Below, one piece after another: positions 27,763 to 36,541 of a stretch of 64,000 bases of DNA (the stretch's first letter is position 1; the number at the start of each line of letters is the position of its first letter). Position numbers and translations under genes: made by a program. Location of the stretch: assembly GCA_902636075.1 (NCBI GenBank), contig CACPQM010000003.1, positions 101,667-165,666 of the forward strand. The letters are read 5' to 3'. A model generated the notes under the pieces. It did not search any database. It worked only from the letters and a program-made list of their open reading frames with translations, and was not told the origin of the DNA. The DNA comes from an uncultured Pelagibacteraceae bacterium. Lineage in GTDB: Bacteria > Pseudomonadota > Alphaproteobacteria > Pelagibacterales > Pelagibacteraceae.

Positions 27763-28727
27763 TTTATATTTTTTAATTCTTTATAGATATTATTCACTCT
27801 ATGTACTTCTTGTGCAATATTAAAGTACCCTTCATATTCAATTTCATCAGGTGAAACGTCAAAATGATAATGTCCAGCATCATTTTTGTGCTCATATGAG
27901 TGAAAGTGAGTATGCTCACCGGACTCTCTTAAATTTAAGTCTCCTCCCGTTGGATCACCAGTCCATAAAACAGTATAGCATTGTAATTTTGGTCCAACAG
28001 GCTCATAAAATTGTAGAAAATCTTTTGTGCATTTCATTAATTGTGGGTCATAATATTCATGTTTTATATCCTTATAATCTGGTTGTACATGTGATCTTAT
28101 TTTTCCATTCAAAACTCTAAATACACCAGCAAGAGCAATATGATCTTTATTCCCAATTTTAAGATTTTCTGAAAGTACTGCTCTTATTGATTGAGGTAAT
28201 GAACCTTGTTTTCCAATTCTTTTTTTTATCTTTAAATATATAACTTTTCCTTTAACACCATCTGAATAATAAACATTACCCAGCCCACCATGTTTGCTTG
28301 CAGTATAGTCCTCTACTATACATTCTTTATCTTTTCCTACCCTAGCAATTAAAGATTTATTTTCTTTTGTAATAAAGTTTTCATTTATAACCAATTCTCC
28401 ACAGTGTCCATCCAGGCAAGACATTGCTCCAGATCCTGCACCAAGTGCATACGAACTTTCTGATCCAATCATTTTAGAGATTTCTGAATAATCAAATTCA
28501 GTTCCAAGATATTTAGGATCATGCATGTAAGGCTCTCCTCCAACATCGATTATCCTTTGGTTACCACTCATGCCTTCAGACGGACAATCCCAGTTTCTTA
28601 AATTTGGACAATCAATTACTTCTGCTTTTACACTGTCATAATTCTTTGACAGACCTTTTTCTAATGCGTTTGATATTTCTTCTAACTTAAATTTTTTGAA
28701 AATTCCTTTTTCTATTTTTAATTCCAT
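27759..28727 (-). CDS. DUF1907 (C11orf54/PTD012-like) putative metal-dependent hydrolase
   Basis: 322 residues. The sequence follows the human C11orf54 protein over its length: DCPNLRNWDCP near the N-terminus, GGEPYMHDP, ALGAGSG, the stretch GKVIYLKIKKRIG, and the C-terminal histidine cluster HTHFH (272-276) with HYH (286-288) followed by YEGYF. In the human protein a zinc ion is held by histidines and ester hydrolysis has been reported. A bacterial copy in a sugar-acid cluster, paired with a PanB-like gene, could be a lactonase or esterase acting on a product of the nearby dehydrogenases. The role is inference. Confidence 0.83.
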   Translation of the reverse strand: MELKIEKGIFKKFKLEEISNALEKGLSKNYDSVKAEVIDCPNLRNWDCPSEGMSGNQRIIDVGGEPYMHDPKYLGTEFDYSEISKMIGSESSYALGAGSGAMSCLDGHCGELVINENFITKENKSLIARVGKDKECIVEDYTASKHGGLGNVYYSDGVKGKVIYLKIKKRIGKQGSLPQSIRAVLSENLKIGNKDHIALAGVFRVLNGKIRSHVQPDYKDIKHEYYDPQLMKCTKDFLQFYEPVGPKLQCYTVLWTGDPTGGDLNLRESGEHTHFHSYEHKNDAGHYHFDVSPDEIEYEGYFNIAQEVHRVNNIYKELKNIK

Positions 28728-28790
28728 ATATAAATTAGTTACATAATATATTGCATAATTTTTTTACATAAATATATTTCAATTTTAAAA

Positions 28791-29735
28791 ATGAATAATA
28801 AAGATTTAAAAGTTGCAGTTCTTGGTGCAGGGGCAATGGGTTGTCTATTTGGAGGCCTACTAGCAGAAAAAGGTCTAAATGTAACGCTCATTGACGTTTG
28901 GAAAGAGCATGTTGATGAAATAAATAAAAATGGTCTAAAAATGGATGGTCATGGTGGTGATAGATTTATAAAAGTACCAGCAACATCAGATCCATCTACA
29001 ATTGGAAAAGTTGATGCTGTGATAGTGATGTGTAAAGCAACAGCTCTAGAACCTGCTTTAAAAAGTATTAAAAACATTATTTACGATAAAACAGTTTTTA
29101 TGTCTTTTCAAAATGGAATTGGACACGAAGCTATAATTAAAAGTAATGTTGGCGATGAAAAAGTAATCGGAGGGACAACAACTCAAGCATCAAATATCTT
29201 AGGCCCTGGTCATATTATGAATCATGCTGCTCTACCCTCTTGGATTGGAGAATATGATGGTGGGATTTCAGATAGAATAACCGAAATTGCAGACACCTTT
29301 ACTGCTCATAATTTAGAAATGATTGCGGCTGAGGATGTAAAAAAAAGAAAATGGATGAAACTTTTTGCATTAACCGCGATAGGCCCACTTTCTGCTATTT
29401 TTGATCTACATCATACTGATCTTTACATAAAAAATAATGCCAACGACATTTCTAGAGGTTTAGGAAAAGAGATAATATTAGAAACAAGAGACGTTGCTTT
29501 AGCAGATGGTGTTAATGTTTCTGAAGATGAGTGTTTATTTATGTTTAATAAAATTGTTGACTCAAAACAAACTAACAAGTCTTCAATGGCTTTTGATGTA
29601 CTTTATAAAAGAAAAACTGAAATTGATTTCATAAGTGGCGCCGTATCTAAAATAGGAAAAAAACATGGAATAGCCACACCATTAAATGACCTTATGTACA
29701 AAATGATTAAAGTAAAAGAGGGCATGTACAGCTAA
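28791..29735 (+). CDS. PanE/ApbA-like 2-dehydropantoate reductase family protein with altered substrate site
   Basis: 314 residues. The NADP-binding motif VLGAGAMGCLFGGLL and the catalytic Lys (Lys190 in KWMKLFALTAIG) fit ketopantoate reductase. The two Asn that bind the substrate in PanE, four and eight residues after that Lys, are Leu194 and Gly198 here. So the enzyme probably reduces a different 2-keto acid. It is divergent from the DUF1907/PanB-like pair, 63 bases apart, and heads an operon with two iron oxygenases and a 2-hydroxyacid dehydrogenase. Confidence 0.85.
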   Translation: MNNKDLKVAVLGAGAMGCLFGGLLAEKGLNVTLIDVWKEHVDEINKNGLKMDGHGGDRFIKVPATSDPSTIGKVDAVIVMCKATALEPALKSIKNIIYDKTVFMSFQNGIGHEAIIKSNVGDEKVIGGTTTQASNILGPGHIMNHAALPSWIGEYDGGISDRITEIADTFTAHNLEMIAAEDVKKRKWMKLFALTAIGPLSAIFDLHHTDLYIKNNANDISRGLGKEIILETRDVALADGVNVSEDECLFMFNKIVDSKQTNKSSMAFDVLYKRKTEIDFISGAVSKIGKKHGIATPLNDLMYKMIKVKEGMYS

Positions 29736-30614
29736 ATGCTGAAAATTAGCAAACTAAAGAAAATTAAATCAAACTTCCCAGTCATTGTTGGAGAACAAAT
29801 AATCAGTAAAAAAGTCTGCAATTCTTTAATTAAAGAAATAACTAATTCAAAAAGTTTTGACGATATGATTATGGGTGGTAGAAGTAGAATTAACAAAGGA
29901 TCAAAAAATTTCAACAAATATATCTCAAGTTCTAAAATCTCAAAAAAACTTTTTTCTACTTTCAATTCACAATCCTTTTATAAAAAAATTGATAAAAAAT
30001 TTAAAACAGAATTTAAGGCAAATACTTGGGAAAGTTTGTTTAAACCAAAAAAATTTAATAAAAAAAAATATACACTTAAAAGAAAAGTAAATTCCAAAGA
30101 GCTAAAAAAACTACTAGGTAAAAATTATAAAAACCCAAATTTAAATTTAGATATTGATTTCTCAGTATCTAAAGGAGGATATAGATTGAGACCACATAGA
30201 GATGATGTGAATAGACTATATAATTTTTTGATCTATTTAAGCGATATACCAAAAAAAAATGGAGGATCACTTACTTTATATAAGAAAAAAGCAAACAAAA
30301 ACCTTAGAAAAAGCTTTAAAAGGTTTCCTAAGATTAATGAACTTGATAAATTAAAGGAATTCACACCAAAACAGGGAAGTGTAATTTTCTTTAAATCTAC
30401 TCCAAATTCTTATCACGGAGTAAATAGATTTAAGGAAAAAAACTGTCCAAAAAGATTTTTTATTTATGGAAGTTATGCTCTTAATAAGCCAGTGATATGG
30501 AAATATAAAAATTTTGAATATCATCCACATATTGTTGCGACGAAAAAAAGAATGCTTACATCTTTTCATGATTCAAATTATTTGCTAAAATATTATAAAT
30601 TATGCAAATTATGA
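29736..30614 (+). CDS. 2OG-Fe(II) oxygenase family protein
   Basis: 292 residues, very Lys-rich. The iron ligands appear as HRDD (HxD) in LRPHRDDVNR, with the distal His in NSYHGVNRF and the 2-oxoglutarate-binding Arg probably in KRFFIYGSY. The first 120 residues are not recognisable. Prolyl-hydroxylase-like oxygenases of this kind hydroxylate small molecules or proteins. It abuts the PanE-like gene and overlaps the PhyH gene by 13 bases, so it belongs to the same transcript. Confidence 0.78.
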   Translation: MLKISKLKKIKSNFPVIVGEQIISKKVCNSLIKEITNSKSFDDMIMGGRSRINKGSKNFNKYISSSKISKKLFSTFNSQSFYKKIDKKFKTEFKANTWESLFKPKKFNKKKYTLKRKVNSKELKKLLGKNYKNPNLNLDIDFSVSKGGYRLRPHRDDVNRLYNFLIYLSDIPKKNGGSLTLYKKKANKNLRKSFKRFPKINELDKLKEFTPKQGSVIFFKSTPNSYHGVNRFKEKNCPKRFFIYGSYALNKPVIWKYKNFEYHPHIVATKKRMLTSFHDSNYLLKYYKLCKL

Positions 30615-31591
30615 CTAAATTAAAGAGTATTTTAGATAGAGATGGTTTCCTAAGAGTAAGAAATGTTCTTAACTTCAATAAAGATTTAAAACCAATTTTA
30701 AATGACATGGAATATATAATGGATAATTTAGTTCATAAATTTGCTCCTGAGCATATGAAAGAAAAAATTTTTAAATATAACTTTAGAAAAAAATACACAT
30801 ACATTTCAAAATTAAAAATTACTGATCTTGATCAATATTTTAATACTAGACTTCCAAGAGATCACGTGAAGAAAGACAGTGATTATTTTGCATCTCAATC
30901 TTTATGGAATTTAATTAATCACAAAAAAATCTTGGATGTGGTTGAAAAATTATTAGGGCCAGAAATACTTTCAAATCCAGTTCAAAATACAAGAATTAAA
31001 CAACCTGAAAATAAATTACCTAAACATTCTGTTCACGATGGTCTCTCAGGTAGAACGCCATGGCATCAGGATGCAGCAGTATTATCATCTTTGGGACAAA
31101 GATTAACTGATATGGTAACTGTTTGGATTCCATTTACTAAAACTACTAAAAAAAATGGATGTATGATTACAGTAAAAAAAATTAATAAATTGGGACTATT
31201 GAATCATATATCAGGATATAGAGGTCAGGTCGAAATAAAAGATAGTAAACTACTTGATAATTACAAGCCAGTTTTTCTGGAGGCTAATGTTGGCGATATT
31301 ATTATTTTGCACAAACACTCCATTCACTGTTCATTGCCTAATAGATCTAATGATTTTAGAATTAGCGCTGATTTAAGATACAATAGAGCAGGAACCCCAT
31401 CTGGTAGGAAACCTTTGCCCAATTTTTATGTAAGAAGTAAAAATAAAAAAAATATTACCGTCCACAACTATAAGCAATGGATTGCTTTGTGGGAAAAGGC
31501 AAAGAATAAATGCATTCCAAGAAAGTATGCATTTAAATATCCACTTCCAACATTTAGAAATAGTAAAAGAGATCTTGCTAGACTAATATAA
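30602..31591 (+). CDS. Phytanoyl-CoA dioxygenase (PhyH) family protein
   Basis: 329 residues. The non-heme iron site is visible as HxD in TPWHQDAAV and the distal His in HKHSIHCSLPN, and the 2-oxoglutarate-binding Arg in RISADLRYNR. PhyH relatives hydroxylate a wide range of small molecules, using 2-oxoglutarate and oxygen. It follows another 2OG oxygenase in the same operon, an unusual pairing. An ATG two codons into the frame (MTK) is an alternative start. The substrate is unknown. Confidence 0.85.
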   Translation: MQIMTKLKSILDRDGFLRVRNVLNFNKDLKPILNDMEYIMDNLVHKFAPEHMKEKIFKYNFRKKYTYISKLKITDLDQYFNTRLPRDHVKKDSDYFASQSLWNLINHKKILDVVEKLLGPEILSNPVQNTRIKQPENKLPKHSVHDGLSGRTPWHQDAAVLSSLGQRLTDMVTVWIPFTKTTKKNGCMITVKKINKLGLLNHISGYRGQVEIKDSKLLDNYKPVFLEANVGDIIILHKHSIHCSLPNRSNDFRISADLRYNRAGTPSGRKPLPNFYVRSKNKKNITVHNYKQWIALWEKAKNKCIPRKYAFKYPLPTFRNSKRDLARLI

Positions 31592-31606
31592 TTTTTTTAT
31601 AAAATT

Positions 31607-32563
31607 ATGAAAAAAATTCTCATTGTCCAACCTATTCATGAAAAAGGTATGGAATTATTAAAAAGTAATAGCGACTATAGTTACGAGGTTGTTGAAGATT
31701 TAAGTGTTAAAAATGTGAAACAAAAAATTGTAGATGCAGATGCAGTTTCTTTAAGAACTTCGATATTACCTGCTGAGGCAATTGAAAATGCAAAAAACCT
31801 TAAAATAATTTCAAGACATGGAGTTGGTTACGATAATATTGATTTAAATAGCTGTAAAAAAAGAAACATCGACGTAGCAATAACCGCAACAGCAAATGCT
31901 GTGGCAGTTGCAGAACATGTTCTTTTCATGCTTTTAAGCATCTCAAAAAGAACGAGCATGTATGACCATTCAGTCAAAAGTGGAAAATTTACCGAACGAA
32001 ATAAATTACCAAAAACTATAGAGATTTGGGATAAAAACATTCTTATTGCTGGATTTGGAAGAATAGGAAAAGCGTTGATTAGAAGATGTTTAGGATTTGA
32101 AATGAACGTTTTTGTTTACGATCCATTTGTAGATTCAGAAACAATAAGCAAAATGGGTGGTAAAAAAGTTGAAGATTTATCAGAGGCTATTAAATATATG
32201 GACGCTGTCTCACTCCATATACCTTTAACTGATCAAACTAAAAATATTATAAATTACGAACTTCTAAAAACGATGAAAAAAAACTGCATCATCATAAATG
32301 CTGCAAGAGGCGGTATTATAAATGAAAAAGATTTAGATAGGGCATTGAATGAAAATTTGATTTTTGGAGCAGGAATTGATGTATTTGACGTAGAGCCTCC
32401 AGAGGCTGATAATCCTTTATTAAAAAATGACAAAGTTTTCCTTAGTCCTCATGCTGCAGCATTCACTGAGGAATGCATGACAAGAATGGCAAAAGAAACT
32501 ATTCAAAATATTTTTGATTTTTTCGAAGGTAAACTTGAAGACAGTAAAAAAGTAAAATTATAG
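31607..32563 (+). CDS. D-3-phosphoglycerate dehydrogenase-like 2-hydroxyacid dehydrogenase
   Basis: 318 residues. NAD motif GFGRIGKALI, catalytic Arg in NAARGGIINE, Glu in DVFDVEPPEADNP and His in LSPHAAAFTEE. It resembles the SerA/GyaR group but lacks the C-terminal ACT domain, so a catabolic 2-hydroxyacid role is more likely than serine synthesis. It ends the PanE-like operon. Its last 6 bases overlap the convergent iolE. Confidence 0.88.
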   Translation: MKKILIVQPIHEKGMELLKSNSDYSYEVVEDLSVKNVKQKIVDADAVSLRTSILPAEAIENAKNLKIISRHGVGYDNIDLNSCKKRNIDVAITATANAVAVAEHVLFMLLSISKRTSMYDHSVKSGKFTERNKLPKTIEIWDKNILIAGFGRIGKALIRRCLGFEMNVFVYDPFVDSETISKMGGKKVEDLSEAIKYMDAVSLHIPLTDQTKNIINYELLKTMKKNCIIINAARGGIINEKDLDRALNENLIFGAGIDVFDVEPPEADNPLLKNDKVFLSPHAAAFTEECMTRMAKETIQNIFDFFEGKLEDSKKVKL

Positions 32564-33460
32564 ATTATTAATCTCTAAATTTGATTTCTTTAAAGTATCA
32601 GTAATATATTTGTAACCCTTGATAGCGTATTCAAGTGGATTAGCTTTTTTAGGATCTTGTTCAGCCTCTACCACAAGCCAACCTTGATAATTATTTTTTT
32701 TTAGAATATCAAACAGAGGTTTGTAGTCGATACACCCATCGCCAGGTACCGTAAAAGCACCTTCTAAAAAAGCGTCCCTAAAACTCAAATCTTCAGAAAG
32801 GGCTTTTTTTAATACTTTTTCTCTAATATCTTTGCAGTGTATGTGGATTACTCTTTCTTTAAATTTATTAATTATATTAATTGAGTTTCCCTTAGCAAAT
32901 AACATATGACCAGTATCTAAAGTTAATTTTACACTATCATCTGTGTTTTCTAGTAATCTAATAGTTTCTTCTTCTGTTTCTATTACTGTACCCATATGAT
33001 GGTGATAAGCTAAAGGCATACCTTCATCTTCAAGATACTTTGCAAGTTCAGAAATTTTTGTACAATAATCTTTCCATTCTTGGTCCGTCATCTTTGGTCT
33101 ATTGGAAAGTTTTTTTGTTGGATCACTCTGTATTGAACCAAATACTTCAGCAAAAACGATACATGGAGCCTCACAATCTTTAAATAATTTCAGTTGGTCT
33201 TGAATTAAATTTTTTTCTTGTTCAACAGAATTTTTTCTAAGATTTCCGCTATACCAACCAGAACATAATTTTAAGTTATACTTATCTAACTTTGGTAATA
33301 ATTCGTTTGATGTTTTTGGGAATTTACCGCCTGATTCAATGCCAACATATCCAGCCTTACTTGCTTCTGACAAACATTGCTCTAAAGGAGTATCTCCACC
33401 TAATTCAGGCATGTCATCATTACTCCAAGCAATTGGTGCTATACCTAATTTTACTGACAT
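32558..33460 (-). CDS. iolE: Inosose dehydratase IolE-like
   Basis: 300 residues from the ATG at 33460 (MSVKLGIAPIAWSNDD); an in-frame start 33 bases upstream would add an unconserved lead overlapping the next gene's leader. It matches Bacillus IolE in GIAPIAWSNDDMPE, YHHHMGTVIETEEE, TLDTGHMLFAKG, HIHCKD and FTVPGDGCIDY, and ends with the EAEQDPKKANPLEYA stretch. IolE dehydrates 2-keto-myo-inositol to the dione used by IolD. It is a single gene here, divergent from two Gfo/Idh/MocA genes, one of which is IolG. Confidence 0.9.
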   Translation of the reverse strand: MSVKLGIAPIAWSNDDMPELGGDTPLEQCLSEASKAGYVGIESGGKFPKTSNELLPKLDKYNLKLCSGWYSGNLRKNSVEQEKNLIQDQLKLFKDCEAPCIVFAEVFGSIQSDPTKKLSNRPKMTDQEWKDYCTKISELAKYLEDEGMPLAYHHHMGTVIETEEETIRLLENTDDSVKLTLDTGHMLFAKGNSINIINKFKERVIHIHCKDIREKVLKKALSEDLSFRDAFLEGAFTVPGDGCIDYKPLFDILKKNNYQGWLVVEAEQDPKKANPLEYAIKGYKYITDTLKKSNLEINNL

Positions 33461-33491
33461 AAATTTTTTATTTGTTAAGATATATTTAATC

Positions 33492-34637
33492 ATGAGATTA
33501 ATTAAAGGAAAAAAAATCCAGCTAGGTGTAGTTGGAGGTGGCCCAAAATCCTGGATTGGTCACGTTCATAGAATTTCATCAAGATTTGATAATCAATATG
33601 AGATAGTTGCTGGTGTTTTTTCAAGAAATTCAAAACTATCTAAAACCTTTGGTCAAAGCCTAGGTATTTTAAAAGAGAGATGTTATTCAAATTTTAGAGA
33701 AATGGCTGAAAGAGAAGCGAAAAGAAAAGATGGTATAAATGTTGTGGCAATAATGACACCTCCTTCAAGTCACCAAATTATTGCTGAAAAATTTATTGAT
33801 AAAAATATTAATGTGATTTCTGATAAACCATTTGCTGGAAATCTTACTCAAGCTAAGAAATTATTTAAAAAAATAAAATCAAATAAAAAAATAAAGTATG
33901 CTTTGACACATAATTATTCTGCTTATCCTATGGTTAGAGAAGCAAAAGTATTGGTTGAAAAAGGTAAAATTGGAAAAGTTGAATATATAAATGTTGAATA
34001 TGTTCAAGATTGGTCAGATGGAGAAAACATCTCTCAAAAAAGTGCAAAGAAAAAGTTTAAATGGAAAATAGATAAAAATATCGTTGGAGCTTCAGCGGTG
34101 CTGAATGAAATTGGATCCCATGCATATCATATGGCTACTTATATATCAGGTTTAAAAGGTGAAACTATTTTTGCAGATATTAAACAAGTTTCAAATAAAG
34201 TTAAAATGGACAACAATGCTCAAGTAATGATTAATTTTAATAATGGAGCTAAAGGAATGTTTTGGACAAGTGTAATGGCTAGAGGCGGTGTTTACGGATT
34301 ACGAATAAGAATATTTGGAACGAAAGGAAGTTTGGAATGGGTTCAAAATGATCCAAACTATTTAAAACTTAATCCATCAAATGGTGCTGTTAAATTTATT
34401 GAAAGAGGTTTTTTTAATGCTGAATTGTCTAAAAAATTTTCCAGATTAAAATTTGGACATCCTGAAGGTTATTTAGATGCATTTGCAAATATTTATCGTG
34501 AATTTGCAGATTCTTTGAAAAATAACGTTAAAAAAAGGTATTTTTACCCTAATGAAGACGAAGGACTGGAAACTGCAAAATTTATTGAAGCATGCAAAGT
34601 TTCAAATAGAAAAAAAAGATGGGTAAAAATAAAATAA
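33492..34637 (+). CDS. Gfo/Idh/MocA family oxidoreductase (inositol-dehydrogenase-like)
   Basis: 381 residues from the ATG at 33492 (MRLIKGKKIQLGVVG). A longer frame reaches back to 33339 but would run through iolE, so I reject it. Rossmann motif GVVGGGPKSWIGHVHR, the DKPFAGN variant of the EKP motif, and LNEIGSHAYHMATYISG, with Glu where others have Asp. The long GGGPKSWIG form is typical of a subgroup found in inositol and sugar-acid loci. It overlaps iolG by 19 bases, so the pair is co-expressed and may oxidise two stereoisomers of inositol. Confidence 0.86.
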   Translation: MRLIKGKKIQLGVVGGGPKSWIGHVHRISSRFDNQYEIVAGVFSRNSKLSKTFGQSLGILKERCYSNFREMAEREAKRKDGINVVAIMTPPSSHQIIAEKFIDKNINVISDKPFAGNLTQAKKLFKKIKSNKKIKYALTHNYSAYPMVREAKVLVEKGKIGKVEYINVEYVQDWSDGENISQKSAKKKFKWKIDKNIVGASAVLNEIGSHAYHMATYISGLKGETIFADIKQVSNKVKMDNNAQVMINFNNGAKGMFWTSVMARGGVYGLRIRIFGTKGSLEWVQNDPNYLKLNPSNGAVKFIERGFFNAELSKKFSRLKFGHPEGYLDAFANIYREFADSLKNNVKKRYFYPNEDEGLETAKFIEACKVSNRKKRWVKIK

Positions 34638-35635
34638 AAACTGCTTTGTTTGGCCTTGGTAGAATTGGCCAGATGCACGCTAATAATTTAAGAAAAAATA
34701 GTGAATTTGAATTGAAATATGTTTTTGATTTAAATAAAAATATATCAAACAAAGCTTCAAAAAAATTTAATTCTATTTCTATAAACAATCCAGATATAGC
34801 TTTTAAAGATAATGAAATTAGATGTATTTTTATAGCCTCCTCTACTTCTACACATTTAAAATTTATTGAAAAGGGCGCAAAATACAAAAAAGTAATCTTT
34901 TGCGAAAAACCACTAGATTTAAATTTAAAAAAAATTAATTCATCATTAACAAAAATTAAAAAACTTAATCCAAAAGTTCAAATAGGCTTTAATAGAAGAT
35001 ATGATCCTGGACATAATTTACTTAAAAAGAATTTATTAAAAAATAAAATAGGCAAACTTGAAAAAATTATTATAACTAGTCGGGACCCTGCTCCTCCTTC
35101 ATTATCTTATTTAAAAGGTTCTGGAGGTATTTTTAAAGATATGATGATACATGATTTTGATTTAGCAAGGTATTACTTGGGTTCAGATGAATTTATATCA
35201 GTATTTGCTACTGGAAGTAATATATCAGACCAAAGATTTAATAAATTAAAAGACTATGAGCTTGCAACAACAGTGCTTAAGTCGAAAAAAGGAGTGCAAT
35301 GCATTATAACTAATTCAAGACATTGTAGTTTTGGTTATGACCAAAGAGTTGAGCTTTTTGGAACAAAAGGAATGATGATATCTGATAATAAAAGAGATAC
35401 TGAAACTAATCTCTTTTTAAAAAATTCAACAAATAATAAATCCCCACTCCTCCATTTTTTTATAGAGAGATATGCAGAAGCTTTTAGATTGCAACTATCT
35501 GACCTTGCAAACTTTTGCAAAAAAAATATAAAACCTAGAGCTGTTTTTGAAGATGGAAGAAAGTCTATAATATTAGCAGAAGCTGCACAAAAGTCAGTCA
35601 AATCAAAAAAATTTGAAAAATTAAAAGCAAATTAA
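34619..35635 (+). CDS. iolG: Inositol 2-dehydrogenase IolG
   Basis: 338 residues. It follows rhizobial and Bacillus IolG closely: FGLGRIGQMHANN, FCEKPLDLN (Lys), GFNRRYDPGH, ITSRDPAPPS, GGIFKDMMIHDFDLARY (catalytic Asp and His of the Lys-Asp-His triad) and NSRHCSFGYDQRVELFGTKGM. It oxidises myo-inositol to 2-keto-inositol with NAD. With IolE 1.2 kb away and IolD 10 kb away, the first three steps of inositol breakdown are covered. Confidence 0.9.
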   Translation: MGKNKIKTALFGLGRIGQMHANNLRKNSEFELKYVFDLNKNISNKASKKFNSISINNPDIAFKDNEIRCIFIASSTSTHLKFIEKGAKYKKVIFCEKPLDLNLKKINSSLTKIKKLNPKVQIGFNRRYDPGHNLLKKNLLKNKIGKLEKIIITSRDPAPPSLSYLKGSGGIFKDMMIHDFDLARYYLGSDEFISVFATGSNISDQRFNKLKDYELATTVLKSKKGVQCIITNSRHCSFGYDQRVELFGTKGMMISDNKRDTETNLFLKNSTNNKSPLLHFFIERYAEAFRLQLSDLANFCKKNIKPRAVFEDGRKSIILAEAAQKSVKSKKFEKLKAN

Positions 35636-35647
35636 AATTATTTATTT

Positions 35648-36541
35648 TTATATACTATGAATTTTTTTATCTCCTGCCTTTTTTACAAAATAAATTCCTA
35701 AGACAACAGCACATAAAGCTAATAAAATTTTAGGTGTCACTAATTCATTTAAGAAAATATATCCTAAAATAACTCCAAAAATTGGAATTAGATAAGCGAC
35801 CTGACTTTGAAAAACTAAACCATTTTTCTTTAAAATCATAAATCTTAATAACCATGCTATCCCAGTTGGAAAAATACCAAGATAAATTAGAGATAATGTA
35901 GACTCAAATGATGGATTTAAATTCCAAGGTTGCTCAATTATTAGTGATATTGGACAAACGATTATAGCACCCCAAATAAGAATTGATGCAGTTACATTTT
36001 CATTTTTCTTATTACTAATTTTTAATGTTAAAATTCCTCCAATAACATAAAAAGTGGATCCCAAAAGAATCATTAGAGCAGAAAATAAATTTTCACTATT
36101 TATAAGTAAATTTTCTGAGAATAAATAAACAATTCCTGAAAAACCTAATACTATTCCGAATATTTTTATTATGTTTATTTTCTCTCCTTCTGCAAAGAAA
36201 TGTGCGAGTATTGTTGCACTTATAGGTGTAGTTGACATTAAAATTGCTGCTAAGTTACTTTGAACTTTCTGAACCCCGTATGCTATTAGGAAAAAAGGTA
36301 TAACTAAATTAATGATACCAATTGCTGCAAACCATTTCCAGTCTTTAGAAAACGCTTCAATTTTTATTTTTTTGAAATAACATAGTAATAATAATGGTAT
36401 CATTCCAAAAAAAATTCTTAGAAAAGCTATTGTTATTGGTCCATAGGAATATGTTGCAATTTTAATATTAAAAAAAGCTGAAGCCCAAAGTAAAGCTAAA
36501 AAAGTAAGAATGAAATAATCAGTAGAGTTTGGAGATTTCAT
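35648..36541 (-). CDS. DMT-superfamily (EamA) transporter
   Basis: 297 residues with about ten membrane segments in two EamA halves. LALLWASAFFNIKIA at the start and the LNE near IFLNELVTPK are usual for the family. It overlaps the YbaK-like gene by 4 bases and is co-transcribed with it. The substrate is unknown. Twelve bases separate it from the convergent iolG. Confidence 0.87.
   Translation of the reverse strand: MKSPNSTDYFILTFLALLWASAFFNIKIATYSYGPITIAFLRIFFGMIPLLLLCYFKKIKIEAFSKDWKWFAAIGIINLVIPFFLIAYGVQKVQSNLAAILMSTTPISATILAHFFAEGEKINIIKIFGIVLGFSGIVYLFSENLLINSENLFSALMILLGSTFYVIGGILTLKISNKKNENVTASILIWGAIIVCPISLIIEQPWNLNPSFESTLSLIYLGIFPTGIAWLLRFMILKKNGLVFQSQVAYLIPIFGVILGYIFLNELVTPKILLALCAVVLGIYFVKKAGDKKIHSI

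Noticed and set aside
26947..29735. Pantothenate synthesis operon (panB, panE)
   Set aside because: Key catalytic and substrate residues of both enzymes are replaced, and the genes lie among catabolic genes without panC or panD.
33339..33491. Long N-terminal extension of the Gfo/Idh/MocA gene
   Set aside because: The extension is antisense to the start of iolE and has no family similarity; the ATG at 33492 leads straight into the Rossmann motif.
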